From UBA7330 sp965243485 (GTDB lineage: Bacteria; Bacteroidota; Bacteroidia; Cytophagales; Cyclobacteriaceae), in assembly GCA_965243485.1 (NCBI GenBank), contig CBDEVP010000001.1:4650001-4714000 (forward strand): 64,000 nt of DNA, given 5' to 3'. The position numbers were made by a program, and so were the translations under genes. Positions 1 through 7,318 of this stretch are shown piece by piece. The notes under the pieces are model-generated. The model was not told the DNA's origin. It did not search any database and worked only from the letters and a program-made list of their open reading frames with translations. The first letter of the stretch is position 1, and the number at the start of each line of letters is the position of its first letter.

Positions 1-1
1 T

Positions 2-73
2 CCCGGATACGGAAAATCCATCGATAAGTCCACCCCGGTGCTCAATCTTTTTGTGAAGGCTTATCTTTTTTAG
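2..73 (+). CDS. C-terminal end of an unidentified protein (partial)
   Basis: An open frame entering from the left edge gives 23 residues (PGYGKSIDKS...FVKAYLF) and stops at TAG 71-73. The start lies outside the window. The fragment is too short for family assignment. It is listed only because the frame is open to the edge and the composition is protein-like; it could equally be chance. Confidence 0.3.
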   Translation, partial: PGYGKSIDKSTPVLNLFVKAYLF

Positions 74-100
74 AGACAATTCACCAGGCTAAAAAGTGGT

Positions 101-307
101 CTATTCCAGCACCTTGCAATACGGAGGTGAAACATGCAGGAATTCATTCACCCAAAATCTTTGGGTAGAAATGCCATCTTCAAACTCTTCATAAGCCTGT
201 AGCACCATACCAGAAAGGATACCATTTTCAGCCATTTCATCATTTATTCTGGATATATGAATTTTCACTTTCCTGAACGAAATCTTAGGTTCCTGAAGAA
301 TGAGCAT
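101..307 (-). CDS. small hypothetical protein (68 aa)
   Basis: A 68-codon frame with an ATG start and a soluble, mixed-charge product. It contains no motif I recognise. It would be convergent with the partial frame at the left edge and divergent from the XRE gene at 583. The 275 bases between its start and the XRE gene hold no gene that I can support. Nothing else backs it, so this is an open-frame call only. Confidence 0.3.
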   Translation of the reverse strand: MLILQEPKISFRKVKIHISRINDEMAENGILSGMVLQAYEEFEDGISTQRFWVNEFLHVSPPYCKVLE

Positions 308-582
308 TGATGAGTTGATTATTAGGTTTAAATTCTAAATCTCCTTTGCTTCGCGTACTTTCCAAAATTCCGGATGATCATAGGGCTCCTCCCGTTCCTG
401 AACCGTACAGATATGGTCTCAAGTATGGTCTTCACACAAAGCGAAAGTATTTGCTCTTTCATCAACCTTTAACGCAGTTTTGACACTCTTTTACTTTTGT
501 AGATGATTTTTGGCATATTTGGCTACAATTTTATAATCATATTGTAGTTAATAACTACTATTTTAGCTATTTTAAACATTAT

Positions 583-1041
583 TTGCAAATATTTACGACT
601 ATTTTGGGTGTTTTCAACAGCAATATTCGTTTTCTAAGGAAAAAATTAGGGTTGAGCCAGCAAAAATTAGCGGAAGAACTTGGTGAGAAAAGAGGAAAGA
701 TTGCAGCTTATGAAGAAGCTGCTGATGCCCGGCCCGATTTTTACAAGAAGTTGATAGAAAAGTATCGGATTGACCTTCATTTGTTCCTGACTGAGGAGAT
801 GACCGAAGATTCTTACCTTTCCTTCTTTCTTTCAGAAGATTCAGGAATGAAAGTCAGTGAACCATCCGGAGAATATCTCAGCAAATCTGAGATGATCAGC
901 TATGTTCAGAGACTTAAGAACGAACCTGATCCCGAGATCAGGCTTCAACTGGCAGACAGGATCACAACCATGATCGTAAATCTTATTGAGGAAAATGGAA
1001 ATCTCCACAAAGAAATGCTGGAAATGATAAGGAATGCTTAG
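583..1041 (+). CDS. XRE-family helix-turn-helix regulator
   Basis: A 152-residue protein with an N-terminal Cro/CI-type HTH: 'NIRFLRKKLGLSQQKLAEELG' at about residues 14-34, followed by 'RGKIAAYEEAADARPDF'. Many Bacteroidota XRE proteins have this layout, with a C-terminal helical region that probably dimerises. There is no ATG before the HTH. The frame opens with TTG at 583, and a second TTG at 604 would also leave the domain intact, so the start is uncertain. No Shine-Dalgarno sequence is visible, which is usual in this phylum. The gene is convergent with surE, 33 bp away. Its target genes are unknown; autoregulation would be typical. The DNA-binding assignment is firm, the role is not. Confidence 0.8.
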   Translation: MQIFTTILGVFNSNIRFLRKKLGLSQQKLAEELGEKRGKIAAYEEAADARPDFYKKLIEKYRIDLHLFLTEEMTEDSYLSFFLSEDSGMKVSEPSGEYLSKSEMISYVQRLKNEPDPEIRLQLADRITTMIVNLIEENGNLHKEMLEMIRNA

Positions 1042-1074
1042 CCATGGACTGGATCCCGGAATATGGGGTAAGGG

Positions 1075-1845
1075 TCATAATTCCCACTCATCATTCAGGA
1101 TGCTGATTGCATGGTGTCCTGTGAGATCAAACTGGCAGGGAACAACTGAAATGAAGTTTTGGGCGATGGCCCACTCGTCGTTGTCTTCCCCTTTGTCGTG
1201 ATTCACGAAGTTTCCGACCATCCAAAAGTATTTACGTCCATTGGGATCCACCCGCTGATCAAAATCCTCTTCCCACCGGGCATTGGCCTGCCTGCAGATC
1301 TTGATACCACGGATCTTTTGATTTTGCTTTGGCGGAATATTTACATTCAGCGCAATTCCTTTGGGCATACCTTTTTTCAAAGCTTGGTCGGCGATTTTCA
1401 GTATGTGCTCATCAGCATGTGACATATCAGCATCATGATCATAATCGCAAACCGAAAATCCTATGGCAGGAGTCCCCTCGATCGCTGCTTCAATAGCCGC
1501 ACTCATAGTGCCAGAGTAAAGTACGCTTATGGAGGTATTGGAACCGTGATTGATCCCGCTTACCACCAGATCAGGCTTTCTATCCTTCAAAATGTGATGC
1601 TTCGCCAGTTTTACACAATCTGCGGGTGTTCCACTACATTCATAAGCCGCTATATCCTTAAAGATCTTATTTTCAAAAAGTCTTAGCGTATCTCCGACAG
1701 TGATGGCATGCCCCATACCAGACTGCGGGCTGTCCGGAGCCACGACGATCACCTCGCCCAACTCATGCATCAGGCTCACCAGTTTAGCAATACCTGGTGA
1801 AGTGATCCCATCATCATTTGAGACCAGAATAAGCGGTTTAGACAT
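1075..1845 (-). CDS. surE: 5'/3'-nucleotidase SurE
   Basis: A 256-residue protein of full family length. The N-terminal signature ILVSNDDGITSPGI carries the Asp-Asp pair that binds the divalent metal. Further family blocks are the serine loop 'APDSPQSGMGHAIT' (about residues 36-49), 'CSGTPADCV' and 'VVSGINHGSN', with the Asn that completes the metal site. SurE is a cytosolic, metal-dependent phosphatase acting on nucleoside monophosphates, with roles in nucleotide salvage and stress survival. The next gene downstream on the same strand starts 12 bp beyond no other feature: upstream on this strand is the convergent XRE gene's side, and the small exported protein at 1858-2463 reads toward surE, leaving 12 bp, so the two may be cotranscribed. 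Confidence 0.95.
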   Translation of the reverse strand: MSKPLILVSNDDGITSPGIAKLVSLMHELGEVIVVAPDSPQSGMGHAITVGDTLRLFENKIFKDIAAYECSGTPADCVKLAKHHILKDRKPDLVVSGINHGSNTSISVLYSGTMSAAIEAAIEGTPAIGFSVCDYDHDADMSHADEHILKIADQALKKGMPKGIALNVNIPPKQNQKIRGIKICRQANARWEEDFDQRVDPNGRKYFWMVGNFVNHDKGEDNDEWAIAQNFISVVPCQFDLTGHHAISILNDEWEL

Positions 1846-1857
1846 TAAAGTGAATTG

Positions 1858-2463
1858 TTAAATGGAGTTATAGAATGCAGTGATCCTGATCAGATCACGG
1901 ACTTCATCAGTTTTTAAATTATTCTTTTTAATGAAATCCTTTACCGCATTTGATTTTCTGGCCATGATGGTCAATAAATCACTTCTTTTTCCTGTGTATA
2001 GTTGGATATTGCCTTTTTTATCCAGAAAGTAAAATGTTTTCATCATTTTATCCTGCATGATCGTACCGCTCCAGTAGATGGAGGAGTTAGGAACATTTTC
2101 CTGCACCAGTGCCTCCCTGGCCAATAGTGACAAGGGCGCTTCATACAAAACCTCAAAAATGATGGGGATGGTGTAGTCGTAATTCACTTCATAGGGTATG
2201 GAGTAGAACTGACGGTAGTTTTTCACCACCTTATCAAAAATCTCAAAGTAGAAGATCTTGTGACTGCTAAAAGTCTGGACTTTAGACTTATTCACAATCA
2301 GCTGGACAATATTGGCCTCCATGTCATATTTTATCAGGCCTTTGAGCGTATCATCTTCCGTGGTTACAAGGAATCCATCGTGCCATACTTCATTGGAGAA
2401 TTGAGCACGTACTCCTTGTATTGATAATAAGCCTACAAATAGTAAAATAGCTAGTGTTCTCAT
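1858..2463 (-). CDS. exported hypothetical protein (201 aa)
   Basis: A 201-residue protein beginning with a clear signal peptide (MRTLAILLFVGLLSIQGVRA, then QFSNEVWHDG). The mature part has alternating hydrophobic and polar stretches, as expected for a beta-rich periplasmic or surface protein. It includes 'WHDGFLVTTEDDTLKGLIKYD', a pattern seen in uncharacterised Bacteroidota exported proteins that sense or bind at the envelope. No catalytic motif is apparent. Its ATG overlaps the ribBA stop by 4 bp, so it is probably translated from the ribBA transcript, and surE follows 12 bp later. The function is unknown. Confidence 0.75.
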   Translation of the reverse strand: MRTLAILLFVGLLSIQGVRAQFSNEVWHDGFLVTTEDDTLKGLIKYDMEANIVQLIVNKSKVQTFSSHKIFYFEIFDKVVKNYRQFYSIPYEVNYDYTIPIIFEVLYEAPLSLLAREALVQENVPNSSIYWSGTIMQDKMMKTFYFLDKKGNIQLYTGKRSDLLTIMARKSNAVKDFIKKNNLKTDEVRDLIRITAFYNSI

Positions 2464-3683
2464 TTTTTTACTTTCAAAATGGTATGTCCCATTTTGTCTC
2501 TTTTCGTTTCAAGGTATTTAATGTTGTGTTTGTTCGGGGTTACCTCTATCGCTACATTTTCCACAATTTCCAGGCCATACCCCATTAATCCAACACGTTT
2601 TTTTGGATTATTTGTTATCAATCTGATCTTCGTCACCCCAAGTTTTCTCAGGATCTGGGCTCCAACCCCGTAATCGCGCTGATCCATTTGGAACCCCAGC
2701 TTAAGGTTGGCCTCCACGGTATCCATCCCCTCTTCCTGCAGCTTATAGGCTCTCAGCTTACCCAGGAGGCCGATCCCGCGGCCTTCCTGATTCATGTATA
2801 GTACCACTCCTTTTCCTTCTTTCTCTACCATGGCCATAGCACTATGTAGCTGGTTACCGCAATCGCATCGGTACGAACCGAAAATATCGCCGGTAATGCA
2901 GGAGGAATGCACACGAACGAGTACCGGTTCGTCTTGCTTCCAGCTACCCTTGTATAACGCCAGATGAAACTCTTCAGTATTGGTTTGTCTGAAGGCCTTC
3001 AGTTTAAATTCACCATGCTCAGTGGGCATATCTACGGTCACCTCTTCCTCAACCAGAGTCTCTCGTTGCATTCGATAGGAAATAAGGTCTTTGATGGATA
3101 CCAGGGGTATTTTAAATTTATCGGCCAGTTCCCTTAAATCGGGCACCCTGGCCATAGAGCCATCCTCCTTTAATATCTCTACCAAAACTCCCGCGGGATA
3201 TAGCCCCGCCAGCCTTGCAAGGTCCACTGCAGCTTCGGTATGCCCTGTCCTCCTCAAAACACCTCCCGGCTTTGCCTTCAAAGGAAAGATATGCCCCGGT
3301 CTACCGAGATCAGTAGGTTTGGTTTTGGGGTCCACAAGTGCCTGAATGGTCTTGGCCCGGTCCGAGGCTGAGATTCCCGTGCTGGTGTCTTCGCTGATCA
3401 GATCAACAGATACGGTGAATGAAGTAGCATGAAGGGCGGTGTTTTTACCCACCATCAGCTCAAGTCCTAATTCATCACACCGTTCTTCAAGCAAAGAAGC
3501 ACAGATCAGCCCTCTGCCTTCCTTGCTCATGAAGTTGACAATTTCAGGAGAGATCTTTTCTGCGGCACAAATAAAGTCACCTTCATTTTCCCGGTCTTCA
3601 TCATCCACGACAATGACTACTTTACCTTCCCTGATAGCCTCAATGGCGTCTTCAATGTTATCTAATAGTTTTTTTCGATCCAT
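2460..3683 (-). CDS. ribBA: bifunctional 3,4-dihydroxy-2-butanone-4-phosphate synthase / GTP cyclohydrolase II
   Basis: A 407-residue fusion of two riboflavin-pathway enzymes. Residues about 1-200 are the RibB half: 'VVDDEDRENEGDF' near the N-terminus binds metal and substrate, and 'RTGHTEAAVDLARLAG' is the other signature. It converts ribulose 5-phosphate to the four-carbon riboflavin precursor. Residues about 205-407 are the RibA half, with the zinc-binding cysteines in 'SSCITGDIFGSYRCDCGNQL', the GTP-site stretch 'NQEGRGIGLLGK' and the late 'ITNNPKK' block. It opens GTP to the pyrimidine precursor. The enzyme is cytosolic. It lies 27 bp downstream of dnaG and overlaps the exported protein by 4 bp. 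Length and both active sites look intact. Confidence 0.96.
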   Translation of the reverse strand: MDRKKLLDNIEDAIEAIREGKVVIVVDDEDRENEGDFICAAEKISPEIVNFMSKEGRGLICASLLEERCDELGLELMVGKNTALHATSFTVSVDLISEDTSTGISASDRAKTIQALVDPKTKPTDLGRPGHIFPLKAKPGGVLRRTGHTEAAVDLARLAGLYPAGVLVEILKEDGSMARVPDLRELADKFKIPLVSIKDLISYRMQRETLVEEEVTVDMPTEHGEFKLKAFRQTNTEEFHLALYKGSWKQDEPVLVRVHSSCITGDIFGSYRCDCGNQLHSAMAMVEKEGKGVVLYMNQEGRGIGLLGKLRAYKLQEEGMDTVEANLKLGFQMDQRDYGVGAQILRKLGVTKIRLITNNPKKRVGLMGYGLEIVENVAIEVTPNKHNIKYLETKRDKMGHTILKVKK

Positions 3684-3710
3684 TTACTTTGTTTCTGACT
3701 ATTATACAAA

Positions 3711-5633
3711 TTACCTGGCGGTGACGTTCCCCAGGACCTTAGCGATATCCATCTCTATTTTCTTTAATTCACTGATCTCATTCAGAAAATGATCCTCATC
3801 GGTTTTATCCACTGCATTCTTGAGTCTTTGACTTTCTTCCTGGATCAGATGCTGAATGATCCGAAACTTTAACCGCAAAATGTTGGTGTATGTTACATCC
3901 CGTAGGATTTCATTTTCATGCGGGACATGAATTTTATATTTTTTTTCCCAGTTTTCACTCAACTCATATTTATTGGTCATGAGCTCAGTCACTACCTTTT
4001 TTACCTGCTCAGAACCATGATTCAACAAATAATCTCCATCCACGATTTCACCGGCATTTAATCTTTCCTTGAAGATTTCAAGTATTTCCCGGTAAATGGG
4101 ATTTGTAAATGTGATCTCCTCTACCTCCTTCAGAAAGTACCTGATGACTGACTCATCTTCAAGCTCCTGCCCTTTGATGGTATTTTTGCCATAGTTTACC
4201 AGCACCCTGACACTTTCTTTCTCCTGAAATTCAATCACCTTGAGGATGTCAATCCCCTCCAGCTGATCCTCCTCCATAACCGGCATGTCTACAAGCTCCG
4301 GCCGCTCCGGAGGGGCATCCATACGTTTTCTTTCGGAAAGTAGGATCTTGTTTTGCTCAGCAACCAGCACGGACTCATCAATCCCCATCAACACACTGCA
4401 GTCCTTGATATAAACCGTTCTTTGGACAGGATCCGGAATTTTGGTGATACTCATCACGATATCCCTGATCATCGCAGCCTTTTTTACCGGGTCATGCTGC
4501 GCTTCATCCATGAAAAGTTTGGTCTTAAACCGGATGATGTCCTGGGCTTCACTTTCAATGTAATGCCGGAATGCACTGGTGCCCAACTGGCGGGCATAGC
4601 TATCTGGATCTTCTCCATCCGGCAATGCCACAGCCTTTACATTCAGGTCTCCGGCAAGCAGCATGTCGATGCCCCTGATTGACGCTTTGATCCCTGCCTG
4701 ATCCCCATCGAAGATGATCGTAACATTTTTGGTATACCGCCTGATGAGCTTGATCTGATCTTCGGTAAGTGCAGTACCGGATGAGGAAACCACATTGAGT
4801 ATCCCGGCCTGATGCATGGAGATCACATCCGTATATCCCTCTACCAGAAAGCAATTATCCAGCTTTCTAATCTCCTGCCTGGCAAAGAAAATACCGTAGA
4901 GGATCTTGCTTTTGTTGTAAAGTTCAGTCTCGGGGGAGTTGAGATACTTTGGCTGCTTGGGGTCTTTGCTCAGTATTCTTGCTCCAAAGGCGATCACTTT
5001 GCCGGTCAGGTTATGGATCGGAAACATGACCCTGTTTCGAAAGCGGTCGTAGGTCTTTTCCTCTTTGGTGATGATCAGCCCGGCTTCCTCCAGTAGCTCT
5101 TTGCTATATCCTTTGCTTTCTGCAGCTTTGAGCAAAGCATCCCAGTTTTCCAGACTAAAGCCCAACTCAAATGCTTTGACCGTATCTTCGTTGAAGCCTC
5201 TTTCGCGGAAATAGGTGAGCCCAATAGACTTTCCATCTTCGTGATTCCAGAGATGATCCACAAAAAAATCCCTGGCAAATCCCAATACGATGTACAGGCT
5301 TTCCCGCTTATTTTGCGCTTCAATCACCTCATCCGACTGCTCCTCCTCAATGATCTCAATCCCGTACTTCTGAGCAAGGAACCTGATCGCCTCGATGTAG
5401 CTCAACCCATCGATCTCACGTATAAACGTAATGGCATCCCCTCCTTTACCACTGCTGAAATCCTTAAAAATCCCTTTGGACGGGACTACATAAAAAGAAG
5501 GTGTTTTTTCATTGGTAAAAGGGCTCAGGGCTTTGTAGCTGGACCCCGACCTTTTGAGTGTGACAAAGTCACCCACCACCTCCACGATATCGGCTTTAGC
5601 TTTTACTTCTTCAATGGTAGCGGGAGAAATCAT
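3711..5633 (-). CDS. dnaG: DNA primase DnaG with a degenerate zinc finger
   Basis: A 640-residue primase that makes RNA primers at the replication fork. The catalytic core is intact: the 'RNRVMFPIHNLTGKVIAFGARIL' region, then TOPRIM with 'FLVEGYTDVISMHQAG' and the metal-binding 'IIFDGDQAG'. The C-terminal helical part, presumably contacting DnaB helicase, is present. The N-terminal CHC2 zinc-binding domain keeps its fold signature ('NEKTPSF', 'PSKGIF', 'GKGGDAI'), but the four ligands normally Cys, His, Cys, Cys are Ser37, Thr40, Asp58 and Ser61. I checked these codons in the DNA. Family and replication role are sure. How template recognition works without zinc is open, though the loss may be normal for this lineage. 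Confidence 0.95.
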   Translation of the reverse strand: MISPATIEEVKAKADIVEVVGDFVTLKRSGSSYKALSPFTNEKTPSFYVVPSKGIFKDFSSGKGGDAITFIREIDGLSYIEAIRFLAQKYGIEIIEEEQSDEVIEAQNKRESLYIVLGFARDFFVDHLWNHEDGKSIGLTYFRERGFNEDTVKAFELGFSLENWDALLKAAESKGYSKELLEEAGLIITKEEKTYDRFRNRVMFPIHNLTGKVIAFGARILSKDPKQPKYLNSPETELYNKSKILYGIFFARQEIRKLDNCFLVEGYTDVISMHQAGILNVVSSSGTALTEDQIKLIRRYTKNVTIIFDGDQAGIKASIRGIDMLLAGDLNVKAVALPDGEDPDSYARQLGTSAFRHYIESEAQDIIRFKTKLFMDEAQHDPVKKAAMIRDIVMSITKIPDPVQRTVYIKDCSVLMGIDESVLVAEQNKILLSERKRMDAPPERPELVDMPVMEEDQLEGIDILKVIEFQEKESVRVLVNYGKNTIKGQELEDESVIRYFLKEVEEITFTNPIYREILEIFKERLNAGEIVDGDYLLNHGSEQVKKVVTELMTNKYELSENWEKKYKIHVPHENEILRDVTYTNILRLKFRIIQHLIQEESQRLKNAVDKTDEDHFLNEISELKKIEMDIAKVLGNVTAR

Positions 5634-5695
5634 AGATGAGATTTGTGTTGCAAATCTAAAGTTATTTTGGTTTCAGCCTGAGACATTTACGGTCT

Positions 5696-6610
5696 CTATT
5701 CACACAATGCTGTTCTGACAGAGCAATCCATTTTCCCGAGGTCGAGGGTAAGTCTGGTCTGACGCAGGTTATTTCTCAGCACATCTGTTTCCAGAAAATC
5801 TTCGATCAGGCCAATAAACTGATCACCCATTGGTTTGCCTGCCCACTCGTGCCCGCCGCCACAGTCGGTGACCAGATAAAATGACTTATTAATAGCTTCG
5901 AGCCGATCAGTGACTGACTTTGCTCCATACAGCATCATAAAACCTTCATTACCCGGCTGGCAATAGTGATGAGATGCCACATCATAAGGCACGAGCGGAT
6001 CACATGTCCCATGAAACAACTGTGTGGGAATGGCTGTGGATGGGGTAATCCAGCCAATATCAAGTATAGCACCTGCCATGCTCACCACACCTGCATATTT
6101 GAAGTCATCGGACAGGATTCCCTGGCTGGTTTCCTTCCAGTAAACTGCCTGCATTACAGCTTCCGCGCCCGCACTACTGCCGGCTAATACTACCTTGTCA
6201 GGATTGATCTTATACTCGCTCTGTTTGTCCAGAAAGTGTCTTACAGCCTGATGTATATTTTTTGCTGATGACCTGAAAGTTTCAATCTTATCCTGAACTG
6301 GCACTTCACACCCGAATCCTTTTCCTTTCCTTGTGAGATGATATGACACAGTAGCTGTAACCCAGCCCCTCTCAACAAAATACTGACAAAATTCAAGGTT
6401 TCGATTGCTATCCCGGGCACCTCCGGAAAACCCTCCGCCATGGACATACACCAACAAAGGTTTGTTCTGGTCTCCGGTTATGGGAATGAAAACATCCATT
6501 GAAAGTGTATCTGTGTAATTGATAGTTACTCTTTCAAAGTCCTGCGCATGGAGATCTGGAATGGTCGTAATAAGCAGGATAGCAATGCAAATAGAAATTT
6601 GTCTCATCAT
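5696..6610 (-). CDS. secreted alpha/beta-hydrolase (esterase/lipase-like)
   Basis: A 304-residue protein with an N-terminal signal peptide (MMRQISICIAILLITTIPDLHA). It carries the HGG oxyanion motif 'VYVHGGGFSGGARD', the nucleophile elbow 'GSSAGAEA', an acid-region 'HGTCDPLVPY' and a late His in 'GGGHEWAG'. These complete a Ser-Asp-His triad of the BD-FAE/carboxylesterase type. It probably hydrolyses an ester in the periplasm or outside the cell. The substrate is unknown. It stands alone between dnaG (divergence distance about 60 bp) and the oppositely oriented Uma2 gene, with no glycan genes directly attached. Confidence 0.8.
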   Translation of the reverse strand: MMRQISICIAILLITTIPDLHAQDFERVTINYTDTLSMDVFIPITGDQNKPLLVYVHGGGFSGGARDSNRNLEFCQYFVERGWVTATVSYHLTRKGKGFGCEVPVQDKIETFRSSAKNIHQAVRHFLDKQSEYKINPDKVVLAGSSAGAEAVMQAVYWKETSQGILSDDFKYAGVVSMAGAILDIGWITPSTAIPTQLFHGTCDPLVPYDVASHHYCQPGNEGFMMLYGAKSVTDRLEAINKSFYLVTDCGGGHEWAGKPMGDQFIGLIEDFLETDVLRNNLRQTRLTLDLGKMDCSVRTALCE

Positions 6611-6701
6611 TCAAAAGTAAGGACTACATCGTCCAAATTTGAAAAAATGTTGCTCATATAGTTTGATTGCGTTTTGTTATCTTTAGTGTAAGAAACAGTA
6701 G

Positions 6702-7304
6702 ATGATTATGAATCTTCTTGAAAATGGATACATTCTTGAGTTCCCGGAAGGTCTCACCTTCACTGATGATGAGTTTTTCGCTTTTTGCCAAAAAAACCCT
6801 GAACTAAACATAGAAAGGGATAAGCATCAAAACCTCATTATCATGTCACCATCTGGAAGTCTATCTGATCATTTTAGCCATCTGTTTTCAGCTGAATTGG
6901 AGTTTTGGAATCGAAAAAACAAACAAGGAATTGTTTTCGGTTCATCGAGCGGCTTCACCCTGCCAGACGGATCTATGAAATCACCAGATTCAGCCTGGAT
7001 TTCAAAAGGGAAATGGGATCGCCTGACAAGAGAGCAAAAAATGAAGTTTGCTCCTGTTTGTCCCGAATTTGTGGTCGAGGTAAAGTCTCCTTCTGATTCT
7101 TTAAATGAATTGAAGAAAAAGATGAAGGAGTGGATGAAAAACGGAGTAAAGCTGGGCTGGTTGATCGATATAGAAGAACAGAGAGCTTATATATACAATG
7201 AATCTGCCAATGAGAAAATCATTCAAGGTTTTGACAAAAAACTAAGCGGAGAAAATGTATTGCCGGGTTTTGAGTTTGACCTTGCTCAGTTAAGTGATCA
7301 GTAG
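6702..7304 (+). CDS. Uma2-family (DUF820) putative restriction-like endonuclease
   Basis: A 200-residue protein with the PD-(D/E)XK fold of the Uma2/DUF820 family. The order is 'GSSSGFTLPDGSMKSPDSAWIS' with the active-site Asp, then 'PEFVVEVKSPSDSLNELKKKM' with the Glu-x-Lys pair, then 'WMKNGVKLGWLIDIEEQRAYIY'. Uma2 proteins are abundant in cyanobacteria and scattered in Bacteroidota. Nuclease activity is predicted from the fold, and their biological role is poorly known. The start ATG at 6702 has a second ATG two codons later. The gene is convergent with GH3 and does not share its operon. It may be a mobile or orphan nuclease gene. Confidence 0.8.
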   Translation: MIMNLLENGYILEFPEGLTFTDDEFFAFCQKNPELNIERDKHQNLIIMSPSGSLSDHFSHLFSAELEFWNRKNKQGIVFGSSSGFTLPDGSMKSPDSAWISKGKWDRLTREQKMKFAPVCPEFVVEVKSPSDSLNELKKKMKEWMKNGVKLGWLIDIEEQRAYIYNESANEKIIQGFDKKLSGENVLPGFEFDLAQLSDQ

Positions 7305-7318
7305 TTTTTATTTCATTT

